Part shown: one piece after another, positions 11,384 through 22,600 of the stretch
Position numbering within the stretch: the stretch's first letter is position 1
How the letters are laid out: every line of letters begins with the position of its first letter
Origin: Epinephelus fuscoguttatus
Lineage: Eukaryota > Chordata > Actinopteri > Perciformes > Serranidae
Assembly: GCF_011397635.1 (NCBI RefSeq)
Contig: NC_064774.1
Span: 186,001 to 250,000 of the forward strand
Direction: 5' to 3'
Length of the DNA: 64,000 nucleotides
The notes under the pieces: model-generated
What the model was told of the DNA's origin: nothing
The model's database searches: none
The model's input: the letters and a program-made list of their open reading frames with translations, nothing else
Made by a program: the position numbers and the translations under genes

Positions 11384-11767
11384 TGGCCAAAAGTATGTGG
11401 ACACAGAACAGCAGTTTGGTTAAGGCCCCTTAATGCAACATCTTACAATGATGTTTTTAGACAACAGTGTTTTTATAACTCTGCTGAAGTTCGACTCCTT
11501 CTTATTTCAACATGAATATTACCACTGTGCACAAAGCCAGCTCCATAAAGAAATAGTTTCCCCAGTGCCCTGACCTCATCCTGGAACAAGCCAGACCTGA
11601 TCACTTGACATCAGCGTTGGAGCTCACTGATGATCTTGTGTCTGAGTGGACAGTGAAGAGTGGAGGCTGTCATGGCACCTGATTAATGCCTGTGATTTTT
11701 GAATGACATGCTTAGCAATCACATATGGTTGTAATATATGGGTGTCCACATACTTTTGGCCATGTCA
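11384..11767. mobile_element. MITE with GGCCAAAAGTATGTGGACA ends
   Basis: Terminal inverted repeats TATGGCCAAAAGTATGTGGA (left, about 11386-11405) and TCCACATACTTTTGGCCATG (right, about 11745-11764) bound about 370 bp with no transposase. The same end sequence is familiar from short DNA elements in fish genomes. Confidence 0.75.
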
Positions 11768-12854
11768 TGTACATCTTGCCTTTTCTGTTTCTGGTACTTT
11801 CTGCCTGCTACAGTCTCTTTTTTTCTGTACTCTAACCTTTTCCTTTCCCCCCTCGGTGTTTCGACATCTCGACACACCCCCTCCCCGCCCCTATGCCTTT
11901 ACCCTCTAAATCACTCTCGGTATCAGTATTCAGGAACTGAGTCATTGACCGCAGCGCTCGCTCCACACAGACACAGGATGCTAGCTCAGTTTTCAGCTTC
12001 TCTGCTCGGTAGCTCACCAGGAGGACCTGCTTAGTTAGTGTTAATTCTCACTCTGTCATGTTTGAAGCCACAACATTCGGTACAGGTGACCTTTAACGCC
12101 CCTGCGGCTTATTTTTAAACTACAGAATGGCAGACTCATGCAAAGAAAAAAAGGTGTAGGGCCAGTTTTTGAAGCTTAACTGTAATTATTTTGAAGATAT
12201 GCTGATTTCAGATCAGCTGAAGACTTTACTGCTTCTCTACAGCTTGACAACAACTATCTAAAAGTTCTTGGTTTGGTGTATTTTTTGTCTTTCCTTGAAT
12301 AACTGGCCAAGTATAGAGCCCTGGTGGAGTTTGATTATGTTTGTAAACTGGGTCATCATCAGACACTACGGGGTGGTGCCCACCAGGGTGATTTTTTCCC
12401 TGCTGAAAACACCAGGCGCTCTGTAGGAAACACCTAGCTGGGAGCACATGAGGGTGCCTTGGAAGTAGCGTTCTTTCAGCTGAGATGCTTTGGTTGCATC
12501 TGGTTGTTGTGATGCAGTAAAGCATTTGCTGAGGATGAAGGGAAGGCTGGAGCAGGTAGAGACAGAGGACGGACCTGCTGGTCTGTGTGGGTTCATGAGA
12601 GGAAACATATATTCATCTATACACAGTATGTTAATATACTTCTCCTTTATTGTTGGTGTTGCTGTTCAGCACTTGTACATGTAAGATGTGATGGTTGGTC
12701 TTTGTGGTATTTGTCCGTTTTCCATTGTGATTGAATGGTTGGCTAAAAAGTGACAGTATTTGAACATGTTTTCAACTCTTGGCACTCATTAAAAGACATT
12801 AAAAGTACCTCGCTACGCCAGTGGTGTAGTGGAGGGTATACCTACCCCACCCGG

Positions 12855-13400
12855 TCTCATTGTGAAGTTATCGAAATCCAGCACTTGGGTAATGACTTGC
12901 GGCATCGGACACCAACGAAAAAAGCCACATTCTAACGTCGGCATGATAAGCGTCTGGTCGCCGTTATAGTTAGGCTATAGTAGCTAGCATATAGTAACAG
13001 CACCTGGCAGCATTAGGGGGAAATGGAGCGGGACCAGAACAAAAGTTAATGTGGCAAAAGAGCGAGTGGGATGGGCAGGAGGCGTAATGGGTGGGATCAA
13101 CAAACACCAACTTTAATCCGGGAGAACAGTGTTCAAGTCTCACAAGATTTTCAAGTCAAACCTTGTTCTTTTTTCCTAAACCCAACCATGTGTTTTTGTT
13201 GTTGAAGGAAAATAATGTCAGTTTGTGGTGTTGTACCAATGTAGTGCTTTTATTTTGAAAGAGACTGTATACAAACTTTAAATTTCCTGTGAAAACAGAA
13301 GTGTATTTTGAAAGAAGACAATCAGGGTTGCACGTCGTATGTGGACATGCAAAGTCCATGACCAAACGTGAAGAAGTCGGAGTGAGAATGTGTTGATCTA
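12855..13400 (+). repeat. Dispersed repeat family R1, copy 1
   Basis: This copy shares long blocks with 18168-18600 (reverse), 20650-21043, 33912-34172 and 41648-42155. Landmarks are the GGCATC/CACCAACGAAAAAAG block, TTGTTGTTGAAGGAAAA, and TCCTGTGAAAACAGAAGTGT. No transposase is seen. Confidence 0.75.
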
Positions 13401-13694
13401 CCTTGTTTTCTGACGGTTTACAGTATACCCACCTATCAGCCAAAAAGCCACTGGAATATATGAGTATATCCACTTCCTTCTCAGTAACCTCCCCATCTAC
13501 CTCGTAGCACACTTTCCACATCAACTGCCAAGACACCACTGCAGCACACTGCTGGTATTTGTAAGGTATTGTGAACCAGTCTGGGAATTTTCTGCATCAA
13601 TTTATGGCGTTAAATCACTTCAGTTTTGTCAGACTAAAAGCCTTCTGCCACTTTCATGGTTTTATGGGTGGAGACAAATGCATATGTTCTAAAA

Positions 13695-14006
13695 CAGAGG
13701 TTCCCAACTGGTGGGTCTTGGGTCTTTTCTGGATGGACTGCAAGTGACTCATGAAAATATCAAGCTTGTAAAAAACACACTTTATTTTAAAAGACAGTGA
13801 ATTTCTGGCACAGACCTTTTATTTTGAAGTGACGTTTCCTGCTGTAGAGTGAGTGACTGATTGACAGCTATTTGACAGTGACAGCAAACTCCCTCGATGA
13901 CATGGCCAACTCAGGTATGACGCTGAATATATTTAACTGTGTGGACCTTGAACTAATGACTGAGGAGAAATCTGGACCCCGTGGCTGCACCAGTTGGGAA
14001 CCACTG
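13695..14006. mobile_element. hAT-type MITE, copy 1
   Basis: It is bounded by GGTTCCCAACTGGTGGG on the left and CACCAGTTGGGAACCACTG on the right. It is about 312 bp and non-coding. On the minus strand it supplies AATAAA hexamers at 13823-13818 and 13786-13781, the first canonical ones downstream of the acidic-protein gene. Confidence 0.75.
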
Positions 14007-14408
14007 TCTTTAGAGATATTCCAAGGTAAAAGTCCCACATTTCTGCCTTGAAAATCTGAAACATGAATTGCCAATTTAAAAAAAGAAAACCAACAAAACT
14101 AGTTGCTCCATAATTCCTGACTATAGATTAAGATAGATTAATTTAAACCTATATATGTACCCACAATGACATCAAACTTAATTGATCAATAATATTGGCT
14201 CATAAATTCTGAGAATTTTGTAAATTGTAGTTGCTTCACCTGACAGTGTTTATCAGAGGATAATTACAGATAACAAGTAGCGTCATCTGCATACAGTCAC
14301 ACCACAATAATTACAGATGACATTCCTCATGTCATGTCACTGCTGATAAATATAAAAGAAGCCATTTCATACAACAGATTCTGAGCTCTTGAAGTGTTTT
14401 ACTGTGTA

Positions 14409-14569
14409 TCATGACATATAATATGGTAACTTGAACAAAGCTAAGAGAATATAGACCAGAAGACAGAGTGGGTTGAGGTTAGATGTGGAGGAGGAGGAGT
14501 CCTTGGTGGTGTGATCTTCTTCAACTCCATTTTCAGCAACAGCTCCCATCAATGAATTGTCTGTGGCAT
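14409..14569 (-). CDS. Acidic surface protein, last exon (GPI-signal-like)
   Basis: The acceptor is CTACCTGCAG in phase 1. It encodes 53 residues from DATDNSLMG to the tail ...KLPYYMS, then TGA at 14411-14409. No convincing donor lies before the stop, so it reads as a terminal exon. The Ser/Thr run followed by a hydrophobic tail is the reason for the GPI suggestion. Confidence 0.65.
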
Positions 14570-17132
14570 CTGCAGGTAGAGAGAGATGACAGGTCAGCCT
14601 TTAAAATGCAACAACGTGAGTGTAAAACATAATTTACAGCAGTGGTTCTCAACTGGTGGGTCACAGTCCAAAAGTGAGTCTATTCTGAATGGACTTTATT
14701 TCAAAGTACAGTGAATTTCTGGCGCATAGCTTTTATTTTGAAGTGCCATTTCCTGCTGTAGATCAATTGACTAACGGACAGCTACTTGACAGAGACAGCA
14801 AACTAGCTTGACGACATGGCCAAACAAAAGTGTGATACTGAATATATTAAACTGTGTGTACCTTGAACTGATGACTGAGGAGAAATCTGGACCCTGTGGT
14901 TGCACCAGTTGGGAAACACTGATGTGGAAAAAAAAAATCATGACCATACGTGAACCCGCACAGTGTCTATCCAAGCTCGACCCATGGCAGCAGTTTTGGG
15001 CCTGAGCCTGATTAAAAACTTGAATTATTAGGCCTAGGTTTTAAAAAAAATCTATCTTACATGTTGAAATTTTTTTAAAAATCTTAAAACATGGTGGCAT
15101 GGTGGTCCAGTGGTTAGCATTGTTGCCTCACAGCAAGAGGGTTTCTGTTTGAACCCCAAGGTGGGAGAGCCTCTGTGAGCCGTTCTCTTCATGTCAGCAC
15201 GAGCTAACACAGCACAGCGTGATTTTATCACTACTTGTCATGTTTTCATGCTTGGGCAGAAATCGTGCAGCAGCAGTTAACATCCAACACTGAGCTGTTA
15301 ATCTCACACCAACACTGAAATGGCTTGACTCTGTCATTAAATCTGTTAATAACCTCTGGGTAACATTAGCAGTGTGATGCTAACACTTAGCCCTGTCACT
15401 GTCATTTGTGTGACTCCAGGCGCAGAGCTCTGGTCCACAGCAGCAGCAATAGTCAGAGAGAGAGGGGCTGCGTGAATCAATACGCTGCACGCAGCTCTAC
15501 GATTAAATGACTTTACCCATTTTAAACAGTCAAATTTGTGCTAAAGTTGCGGTAATTGGACAAAATTGACACAGAACTCGCTGGGATTGGCTGAATTTGT
15601 GTTAACTGTTGCAATCACAACATCCTGGAGGGACTGATAAGTAAAACACGGAAGTGATCATAGACCAGAGAGTCTGAAGTTACCTGAGGAGGAAAGATTC
15701 AACAGGTTGTCTTCATCTCGCCATAGTTGGAAGAGTGTCCAAAGGTTTTCAGGTATGAATAGGGAGACGTTTGATTCACCACTGCCACTGAATGAATCAT
15801 CTTCATCATTTTCATCATCTGTGTCATCATAGTAATCATCTTCATCATCTGTGTCATTAGAATAAACATCTTCATCTCCCATGGATAAAATGATTGCAGC
15901 ACCTACAGGTAAACAAAGACAGAATGAGCAGTTAAAGTTGCATTAAAATTGTAACAACAAATCACACAAAAAACTGTGGTTTGAACGCTTTTTGGTTGCA
16001 GCCTCTGAGTGATGTCTGCTGATGACCACTTGTCATCAGGTGGATAAGTTATGTTTCAGCTCAGTTGCCAAAAGAAAATGTTCACATTGTATGTTTCTGC
16101 AAACCAGAAATACATTACATTTGTATGTTTCATATGTATCAGCGTTTCCATAGTGACATAGTATATGAGCTGACTTAATCATTGAAGGGTGGAGGGGATG
16201 GTGGATGGTGTGACACTAAGGCGAGATGCTGCTGACCACTGTTCAAGACCAACCAACAACAAAACCGGTTGTTTTTTAACGATTCATAGCCGTGTGTCCC
16301 ACAGATTTTAAGCTACCAAATGTGGTTGTTGTCCATCGGGGATAGTGCCATGAAAAGCTTTTTGTGCTAACCCAGACATCACTGCATTTCCTGCCAAGAT
16401 AGCACCATGAAAAGCAGTTGTTTTTACTGACACATTGACTGCTTCTCCAGCCGTAAAAAAAAAAAAAAAAAAAAAAGATAGCAGCAAAGCTAACAACAAG
16501 GGAGACAAATTCATCTTGTACTGTGCCTAACTTTAGTGGCGCTTAACACATTGAGTCTGTGGATGCTCTAGTTCAAAATAACACCATCTTTTCTATGGAT
16601 GTCAGTTTTTGAGCCACAATGAAGGCCAAAATACATCCTGCAACACATGGCAAGGTTTGTTGTTTTAGCTGAGCTGATTTCTGGACAACTTGCATCGCCC
16701 TACCAGCCGGTTTAGTGGAGTGAGGAGTCTGCAGTAAATGATGGTGTAAAACACCAAGTAAAACAGGTTTTTCAAGAGTTGTGAATGACCGCAGTCATAA
16801 ATGTGCACACACAACATTAGGCCGATTGGTCCAGTAGTTTGCGAGATTAGCTGCGGATAGACACTGTTGCACGTACACGACCAAACACATGATCCCCTCC
16901 AGGTAAATGCCTAGACTAGATTTGACTAGATTTGATTTTGGTTGATGTTCAATCTGATGTAATCGGATTTTTTTTTTTTTTTTTCCCAGATTTACCACCC
17001 TGATCAGGCGACTCAGCTAAAATCCTAAAATGTGGAAGAGGCACGTCCTGTCATTCCATTACAAAGCAAACACAAAGTTTCTTTCACTGACTCACCGACA
17101 GCCCATATCAGCAGGTAAACCTTCATCATCAT
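14409..17132 (-). CDS. Small acidic secreted/GPI-like surface protein, 3 exons
   Basis: Exons 17132-17096, 15902-15684 and 14569-14409 join in phase to give 138 residues plus a stop. Residues about 1-21 are a signal peptide (core YLLIWAVGAAIIL). Residues 22-48 are almost all Asp/Glu with Tyr at 26, 36 and 37, a context favouring tyrosine sulfation. S51-G-S-G54 preceded by acidic residues resembles the glycosaminoglycan site of syndecans. Sequons are at N28, N57 and N81. The C-terminus has SSSSTSN, a short spacer and a hydrophobic run LCLLVYILLALF with a short polar tail, as in GPI-anchor signals. I do not recognise the family. It may instead be an alternative promoter and terminal exon of the downstream mucin-like gene, since the phases fit. 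The roles named are inference from composition. Confidence 0.65.
14640..14921. mobile_element. hAT-type MITE, copy 2
   Basis: Same family as 13695-14006, with ends CAGTGGTTCTCAACTGGTGG and CACCAGTTGGGAAACACTG and about 80% alike by eye. It lies in the second intron of the acidic-protein gene, just upstream of its last exon. Confidence 0.75.
15092..15195 (+). repeat. tRNA-like SINE fragment
   Basis: It contains GTGGTCCAGTGGTTAGCATT (A-box-like) and TGTTTGAACCCC (degenerate B box) with CTCACAGCAAGAGGG between. It is related to 7798-7872. It lies in intron 2 of the acidic-protein gene. Confidence 0.5.
15684..15902 (-). CDS. Acidic surface protein, exon 2 (acidic/SGSG region)
   Basis: The acceptor is TACCTGTAG and the donor CCTCAG/GTAACT. 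It is a 219-nt phase-1 symmetric exon. It encodes the Asp/Glu/Tyr cluster built from imperfect DDTDDE units, then SFSGSGES and a Trp/Phe-containing segment (NLWTLFQLW). The acidic part is a GAT/GAA-rich imperfect trinucleotide repeat and may vary in length. Confidence 0.72.
16455..16476. repeat. Poly(A) tract
   Basis: A run of 22 A in intron 1 of the acidic-protein gene. Confidence 0.95.
17096..17132 (-). CDS. Acidic surface protein, exon 1 (signal peptide)
   Basis: Three consecutive ATGs (17132-17124) are followed by KVYLLIWAV and a donor TCG/GTGAGT, ending in phase 1. I chose the first ATG by convention; any of the three gives a good signal peptide. The 5'UTR runs upstream from 17133 with no clear TATA box. 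Confidence 0.68.
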
Positions 17133-18167
17133 CGTTATCACCTCCTGTCCTCTCCTTCTTCTTCTCCAAACGTCAGGTGGAAAACTCAAACTACCAAAGT
17201 TTCTCCAGCTGATCAACCGGCTGGCACCATGTCTCTGCCGTCTGTCGCCTCAAATCTGTGTCAGAGTTTGTACCAGACAGGAAGCAGCTAACCAAAGTTT
17301 GCTGAGATGCAGACTGTTTTTCACATCAGCACACGTGTCGTACTTGACTGCACCTCAATGAGATGGTGGTGCACCAGTACTGAACTGCAGTACTTGAGTA
17401 AATGTCTAATTGTAAGGAAAGTCATCAGCAGGTTTCAGGAGTGCTGAACTGCCACGTTTGGACCATTGATACCTTCCAAGTACATTTGGGACCCTTTAAA
17501 TTACTGTGTCATACAAATAATGGCAGAAATAAACACACAAAACTTGCAAAATACTTTTTGGGCTTTTTGAAAAACAAGATTGTGATAATTGGTTTTATTA
17601 TTTTCACGTCATTTGGCAATGATTTATTCCAAAAACAGAGACCAGACAGTAAAAAGAAAAGAGCAGTGGTTCACCAGCAGGTGGCAGTATCAACGCACAG
17701 CAAGTTGAGCCAAGAGCTGCATCGCTGTCCATACAATTATGTCTTCATGGTAACACAGCTTTTATTTTGAAGGGAGGCTGGTAGGGTGTATGCTGCGTTC
17801 ACATCAAACAGGCAGAAGCATTTCCTGTAATTTGGATGTTTTCTTGAGTTTAGATGCGTTTGGAGTCACATAGTCATGTACTTTTCCCCCCCTACTTGAC
17901 CTGAACGCAGCATAAGGGAACACCAAAGGAGCATGACAGCAAATAATTTCACTTTTTTCTCAGGTGAAAAAGGACAAAAATTAAAGACATTTCTTTACAT
18001 AAATCACACACTTTACATTGAAAACAACAAAATGCACATAGACAAAAGTGCAAATGAGAGAAACAAATCATTTCATTTTTGCATCTTGCACTAAAATCTC
18101 TGTCGATTAAGTAAGGCTTTGTCCGTGTGTGTGTGTTTGTGTTTGTAGATGAAGACATGACAGGAAA
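17133..18167. other. Upstream region of the acidic-protein gene
   Basis: About 1 kb that should hold the promoter and 5'UTR of the gene starting at 17132. I see no TATA box, CpG cluster or recognised repeat. Short open frames have no recognisable content. Confidence 0.4.
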
Positions 18168-18600
18168 ACCAACACATTCTCACTCTGACCTCGTCACATT
18201 TTGACGTTTAACGACACGCAAGGTACCCTGGGTGTGTTGGTTATTGATGCTCTGGGACACCGTGTCAAGTTCTGCTTGTTACATACATTGTCTTCTTTCA
18301 AAATACACTTCTGTTTTCACAGGAAATTTAACATTTGCATGCAGTTTCTTTCAAAATAAAAGCACTACGTCAGTACAACACCACAAATTGATGTTAATTT
18401 TTTCCCTCCAACAACTAATGTGCGTGGCTAGGTTTAGGAAAAACAACAGGGTTTGGCTTTATAATCTTGCAGGACGCGAGCACCGCCCTCCCAGGTAATC
18501 AACGCATCCACCACCCCTCCCACCTTGGACTTGCACTGCCTTAACTTTCTTTCTTGTCCCACTGCGTTTCCCCCTGACGCCACCAAGTGCTATAAATTAG
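18168..18600 (-). repeat. Dispersed repeat family R1, copy 2
   Basis: The reverse complement of the R1 sequence, with ATACACTTCTGTTTTCACAG, ACTACGTCAGTACAACACC and GGTACCCTGGGTGTGTTGG as landmarks. It lies between the 3' end of fhip1a and the acidic-protein gene. Confidence 0.75.
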
Positions 18601-18894
18601 GGTGCTGGTACTGGGTTGCTAAAATGGAGTGCAAAAATGCTAATCCATTTCCAGGTTTCAGGACTCATACCTGGGTTATTTTATGGCAAGGGGAAGTGCG
18701 GCCCGACACATGCTCTTCAATCCTGCACGCTGGACTTTTAAATTGAATGTACAAACCTTTAGCCCAAGCAGCTAGCTAGCAGCTTACTGTCGCGCAGGCC
18801 AGCTAGCGTGCCTAAAGTAAAGTTATTTTTCGTGTTGATAAATGGTTAGCAAAACTGATGTAAAGTCACTTTAATGTGTTCAGGTGAGGTTAGT

Positions 18895-19416
18895 TTTATT
18901 TTTATCCTAGTTTATGCGTCAAGTTTCCCCTCCTGAGTAGGATTGCCACAGTAAGGTATTTTTAAATAACAATAAAACTCTTAAATAACCAACATTTTTT
19001 CCAAATGAAGAAATAACTGCAAAGATTTCAGTAAACAGTGTAGAAAACTTTTTGCACTCATCCCACAGATATATAGAAAGCTTGATTTATCTCCAAAATA
19101 ATCTCTTTCAAATCATTTTCATCAACATATAAATATCCATATTCACAATAGGGAAAACTTCAAAATATTCAAGTGCTGCTAGGAATACAAACAAACTGTA
19201 CATACAAATATATTACTGTAATATCCATATAAATTATTCACACGTGTAGTATGATCTAAGTTGCATGTTTTGTGCTTGTGTCTTCAGGACTGCTCCAAGC
19301 CCTCAGTCTCCTGCTGGGGGCTCCTTCGCTACGTAGTTGCTCACGGGCACATCAATGGCAATTTCTCAGGCAGATATTCACAGCTAGACGGGCCGTTAAA
19401 CTCAACGACACTCCCA
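18895..19416 (-). terminator. fhip1a: fhip1a 3'UTR with candidate poly(A) signal
   Basis: The sequence after the fhip1a stop codon is AT-rich and non-coding. A minus-strand AATAAA at 18900-18895 is the first canonical hexamer I find, giving a 3'UTR of roughly 0.5 kb. Confidence 0.5.
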
Positions 19417-19649
19417 TTACTCCTCTGCGGAGCAGTCCAGTGCGATGCTGTGCTCCTGGGCGATGGCAGCCAGCTCTTTCAGGAACTCGGCGAACAGGAC
19501 GATGGCGAACACTCGGCTCTTGGCTTGAGAGGGGATGGGAGGGCAGGGAGGCAGGTAGCTGAGAGGAGGCAAAGCCAAAGCGTTCCTCACAGAGCCGTTA
19601 GGAAGAGACGGGTCCAGGATGATGTCGCCGCCCTGAGACTGGAGGCACT
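19417..19649 (-). CDS. fhip1a: fhip1a exon 16 (last coding, residues 1075-1151)
   Basis: The acceptor is GCATCTCAG. It encodes ECLQSQGGDIILDPSLPNG, a Pro-rich stretch and FAEFLKELAAIAQEHSIAL, ending DCSAEE and TAA. The closing Leu/Ala-rich helix and EHSI match the human C-terminus. Confidence 0.95.
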
Positions 19650-22600
19650 CTGAGATGCAGAATGTGAAAGTAAAGGCATCAGTAAGCTTCATGTAAAGCG
19701 CTCGCTAGTTTGTCAAACAATGTCAGAGAGGTCGACTCAGAAGGGTAACAGAGGTATTTTCCTAACCTGGACCCTATTTTCCCACCTTTCTGTGGCTAAG
19801 TGGCTAATGGAAATAACAATTTTTGAGCTTGGTCCAGTATTGAGTGACAACACTACAGCTGGCTTTCTCCAAAGGCAAGAAAACCCACTGACCAGCACCT
19901 ATAAAGCTTACTAATGAACATGCTTATCTCCTTTGTTTAATCAGTACAAAAACCAAAGAGTAAAAACTACAATGTGCTGCTCTACAGGGGCTGATGTGTC
20001 GGACTTGACCTCCTGGAGTCACTGCTAACTGTCTCCTGGTGTAACTTCTACCTCTGCCACTATTAAACTGGTGCACTTTTCTTCCCTGCAGCTTCATGCA
20101 CTATAACCTCCAGCTGTGGGACCAGTTTGTACCATCTGTGTTTGTTAGTGTGTGTGTTCATTCACCTCTAAACTTGCTGTCTTGGTCTTTAGCCAACAAG
20201 AACCTCCAGGCCTGAGTGACCAGGGCAGGATAGTCTGGTCTGCCCGCCACGTAGCGCTCGATCTGAGCATGCACCGACACCAACACCTACAGGAATAAAA
20301 GTATGGACAGTATTATTATTTAGATGCCTGGAACAATTGAGTCAGACATATATGATGTGTGTGTGTTTGTTACCTGGTACAGTGTGCGAACGTTGGGCTG
20401 GTTGTGTGTGTCTGTGCTGAACAGGAAGGATCTCAGGAGAGGTTGTGGGTACGATGCCAGCTGGGCAAGGATGCCTGTCACCAGCAGGTTCACAGCGATG
20501 GTGTTTTCCAGGAGGTTTTCAAGCCGGGACAACAGGACGCTGATGAAGGGACCTGTGGCATCATGGGAAACTACAGGTTAGTGTGTGATGTGTGTAAGAG
20601 AGATAATAAGAAGTGTTGCGTGTAATGAAACACAATGGAAATGCATTTAAGGAAGGGCAGGGTGGTGGATGGGTCCAACAAACACAGACTTTCACCCGGC
20701 AGAGTGGTGTTCGTGTCCTGTAAGGTTATAAAGCCAAACCCTGTTCGTTTTACTGAAAAGCAACCATGTGCGTTTGTTGTTGAAGAAAAAAAAACATCAA
20801 TTCACGGTGTTGTACTGACGTAGTGCATTTAGTTTGAAAGGGGCTGCATGTAAATGTTAAATTAACAGTGAAAACGGAAGTATATTTTAAAAGAAGATGA
20901 TGCATCTAACAGGTAGAACTTGACATGGCGTCCCAGAACGTCAACAACCAACACACCCAGGGTACCTTGCACGTCGTAAATGGACGTGGAAAGTCCATGA
21001 CCAAACATTGATATGTGACGAGGTCGGAGTGAGGATGTGTGAAGCTTTTTTAATTTACTTTCACGTCATATGCCTGCCTGAAAACACACACCTGTAAATG
21101 GAACTCCATTTCTCCTGCTGCCTTTCTTACTGCCGCTCTTCCTCTCCTCTCCTTCCTCTACGTCTTCTTCCTCTTCCATCACCTCCTCCTCTTCTCCTTC
21201 TTCCTCCTCTCCATCGTTCCACGAGGATCCAAAAGCGAATTCCTCCTCCTCTTCCAGTTTTTGCCTCAGCGCTCGGACCCGCCTTCTGAATGTGCTGATG
21301 TCATGTGTGATGTCGTCACAGTCTGGCTCCACCCCTAACGAGAGCATGAGCTCGTGGTATCGGGACAGGAAGTCATCGCTACTCGCAACTTTGTTGCCAG
21401 GCGGATTTGGAGGCTTGGCGTCAGACACCAAATTGTCACGTGGCTCAAATTCAGAGTAGCCGTTGGGTAAAGTCACTAAACATGGCGTGGGATGTTGTGT
21501 GTTGTGGTGTGTGTGATTGACGGTCGCTGTGAAGTCACTCATGCTGCAGTTTTGTTTTAACGTCCTGCCATCTTCATCTGTATCATCACATTCGTCGATG
21601 ATGTGATTCTTAGCATTAAAGCCGTTGGTGAAAAACTGACGTCCTCCTTGTACGTCCATCCTCTTTATCTCATCTTCCCAAACCTCCTTCTTTCTCCCCA
21701 TCTCTTTCCCACAGTCCTCACTCCTCCTCCTCACCTCCTTCAAATAATCCTCACTCCTCCTTCTTTCCTCTTTCCCTCCATCCTCGCTCCTCCTCCTTGT
21801 CGACATTATACTGTTAACCGTCTCCATTACCGTCCTCCCTGTTGTTGTTAACATTGTTGTTATTGTCGTTGTTGTTGCTGTGGCCGACACCTGTTGGCCA
21901 TTTAAAATGCTCCCACGTGCCCGCCGATTCGCTGCCATGATTCGCTCCAAAGTGGCGGCCTTAGTTTCTCTCTGGGCGACAAGGTTGTAGACCAGAACAT
22001 CCTCCTCAAACTCGGACTCCTCCACGTATGAGCCGTGCACCAGTTTGGTCGCAGTGCGTCGCATTTCCTGGATGTGCTGAGGAGGTAAGGGTGTAGTAGA
22101 AGTGCATCTGTCAGCCTCCATGGTGCCATTTGCAAGTGCCGTGTTTATCAGCCCTGACGAAGAGGGATCGTCATCTGCAAAAATGTCGTCCCACTCCAGC
22201 TCCAGCGCAGAGCTGGCTCGTCCTGTCTGGTTGCTCGTAGAGACGGTATCTGAGGAGGAGGGCGTGGGGGAGAGGGCAGAGGGATGAGGAGTGATGCCCA
22301 GAGAGCAGATGGAGTCACTCTTGACTCGCCGTATGATCTCCTCCTCATCTTCTATGTCGTCTCCTGGTGTGTCCGACCGGTATTCTTGAGGCGGTGGGTC
22401 GATCCCGTCATACTGAGCCGACCAAAGCCGACACGCCCTGGAGAGAAAACAAAACACATCAGAACTGAAGATGTCGGACATATTAAATTATCTCTTAATA
22501 GGATGTAAGGATTGTCTGTCAGTCCAGACTAAAAAATATCTCAACAACTGTTGCATGGATTGATATGAAATTCTGTACCGATATTCAAGTTCCCCGGAGG

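Noticed and set aside
10991-11515. 174-codon plus-strand frame rich in Leu, Ser and Phe
   Set aside because: It is antisense to the first exon of the mucin-like gene and arises from a pyrimidine-rich tract. No motif and no splice context.
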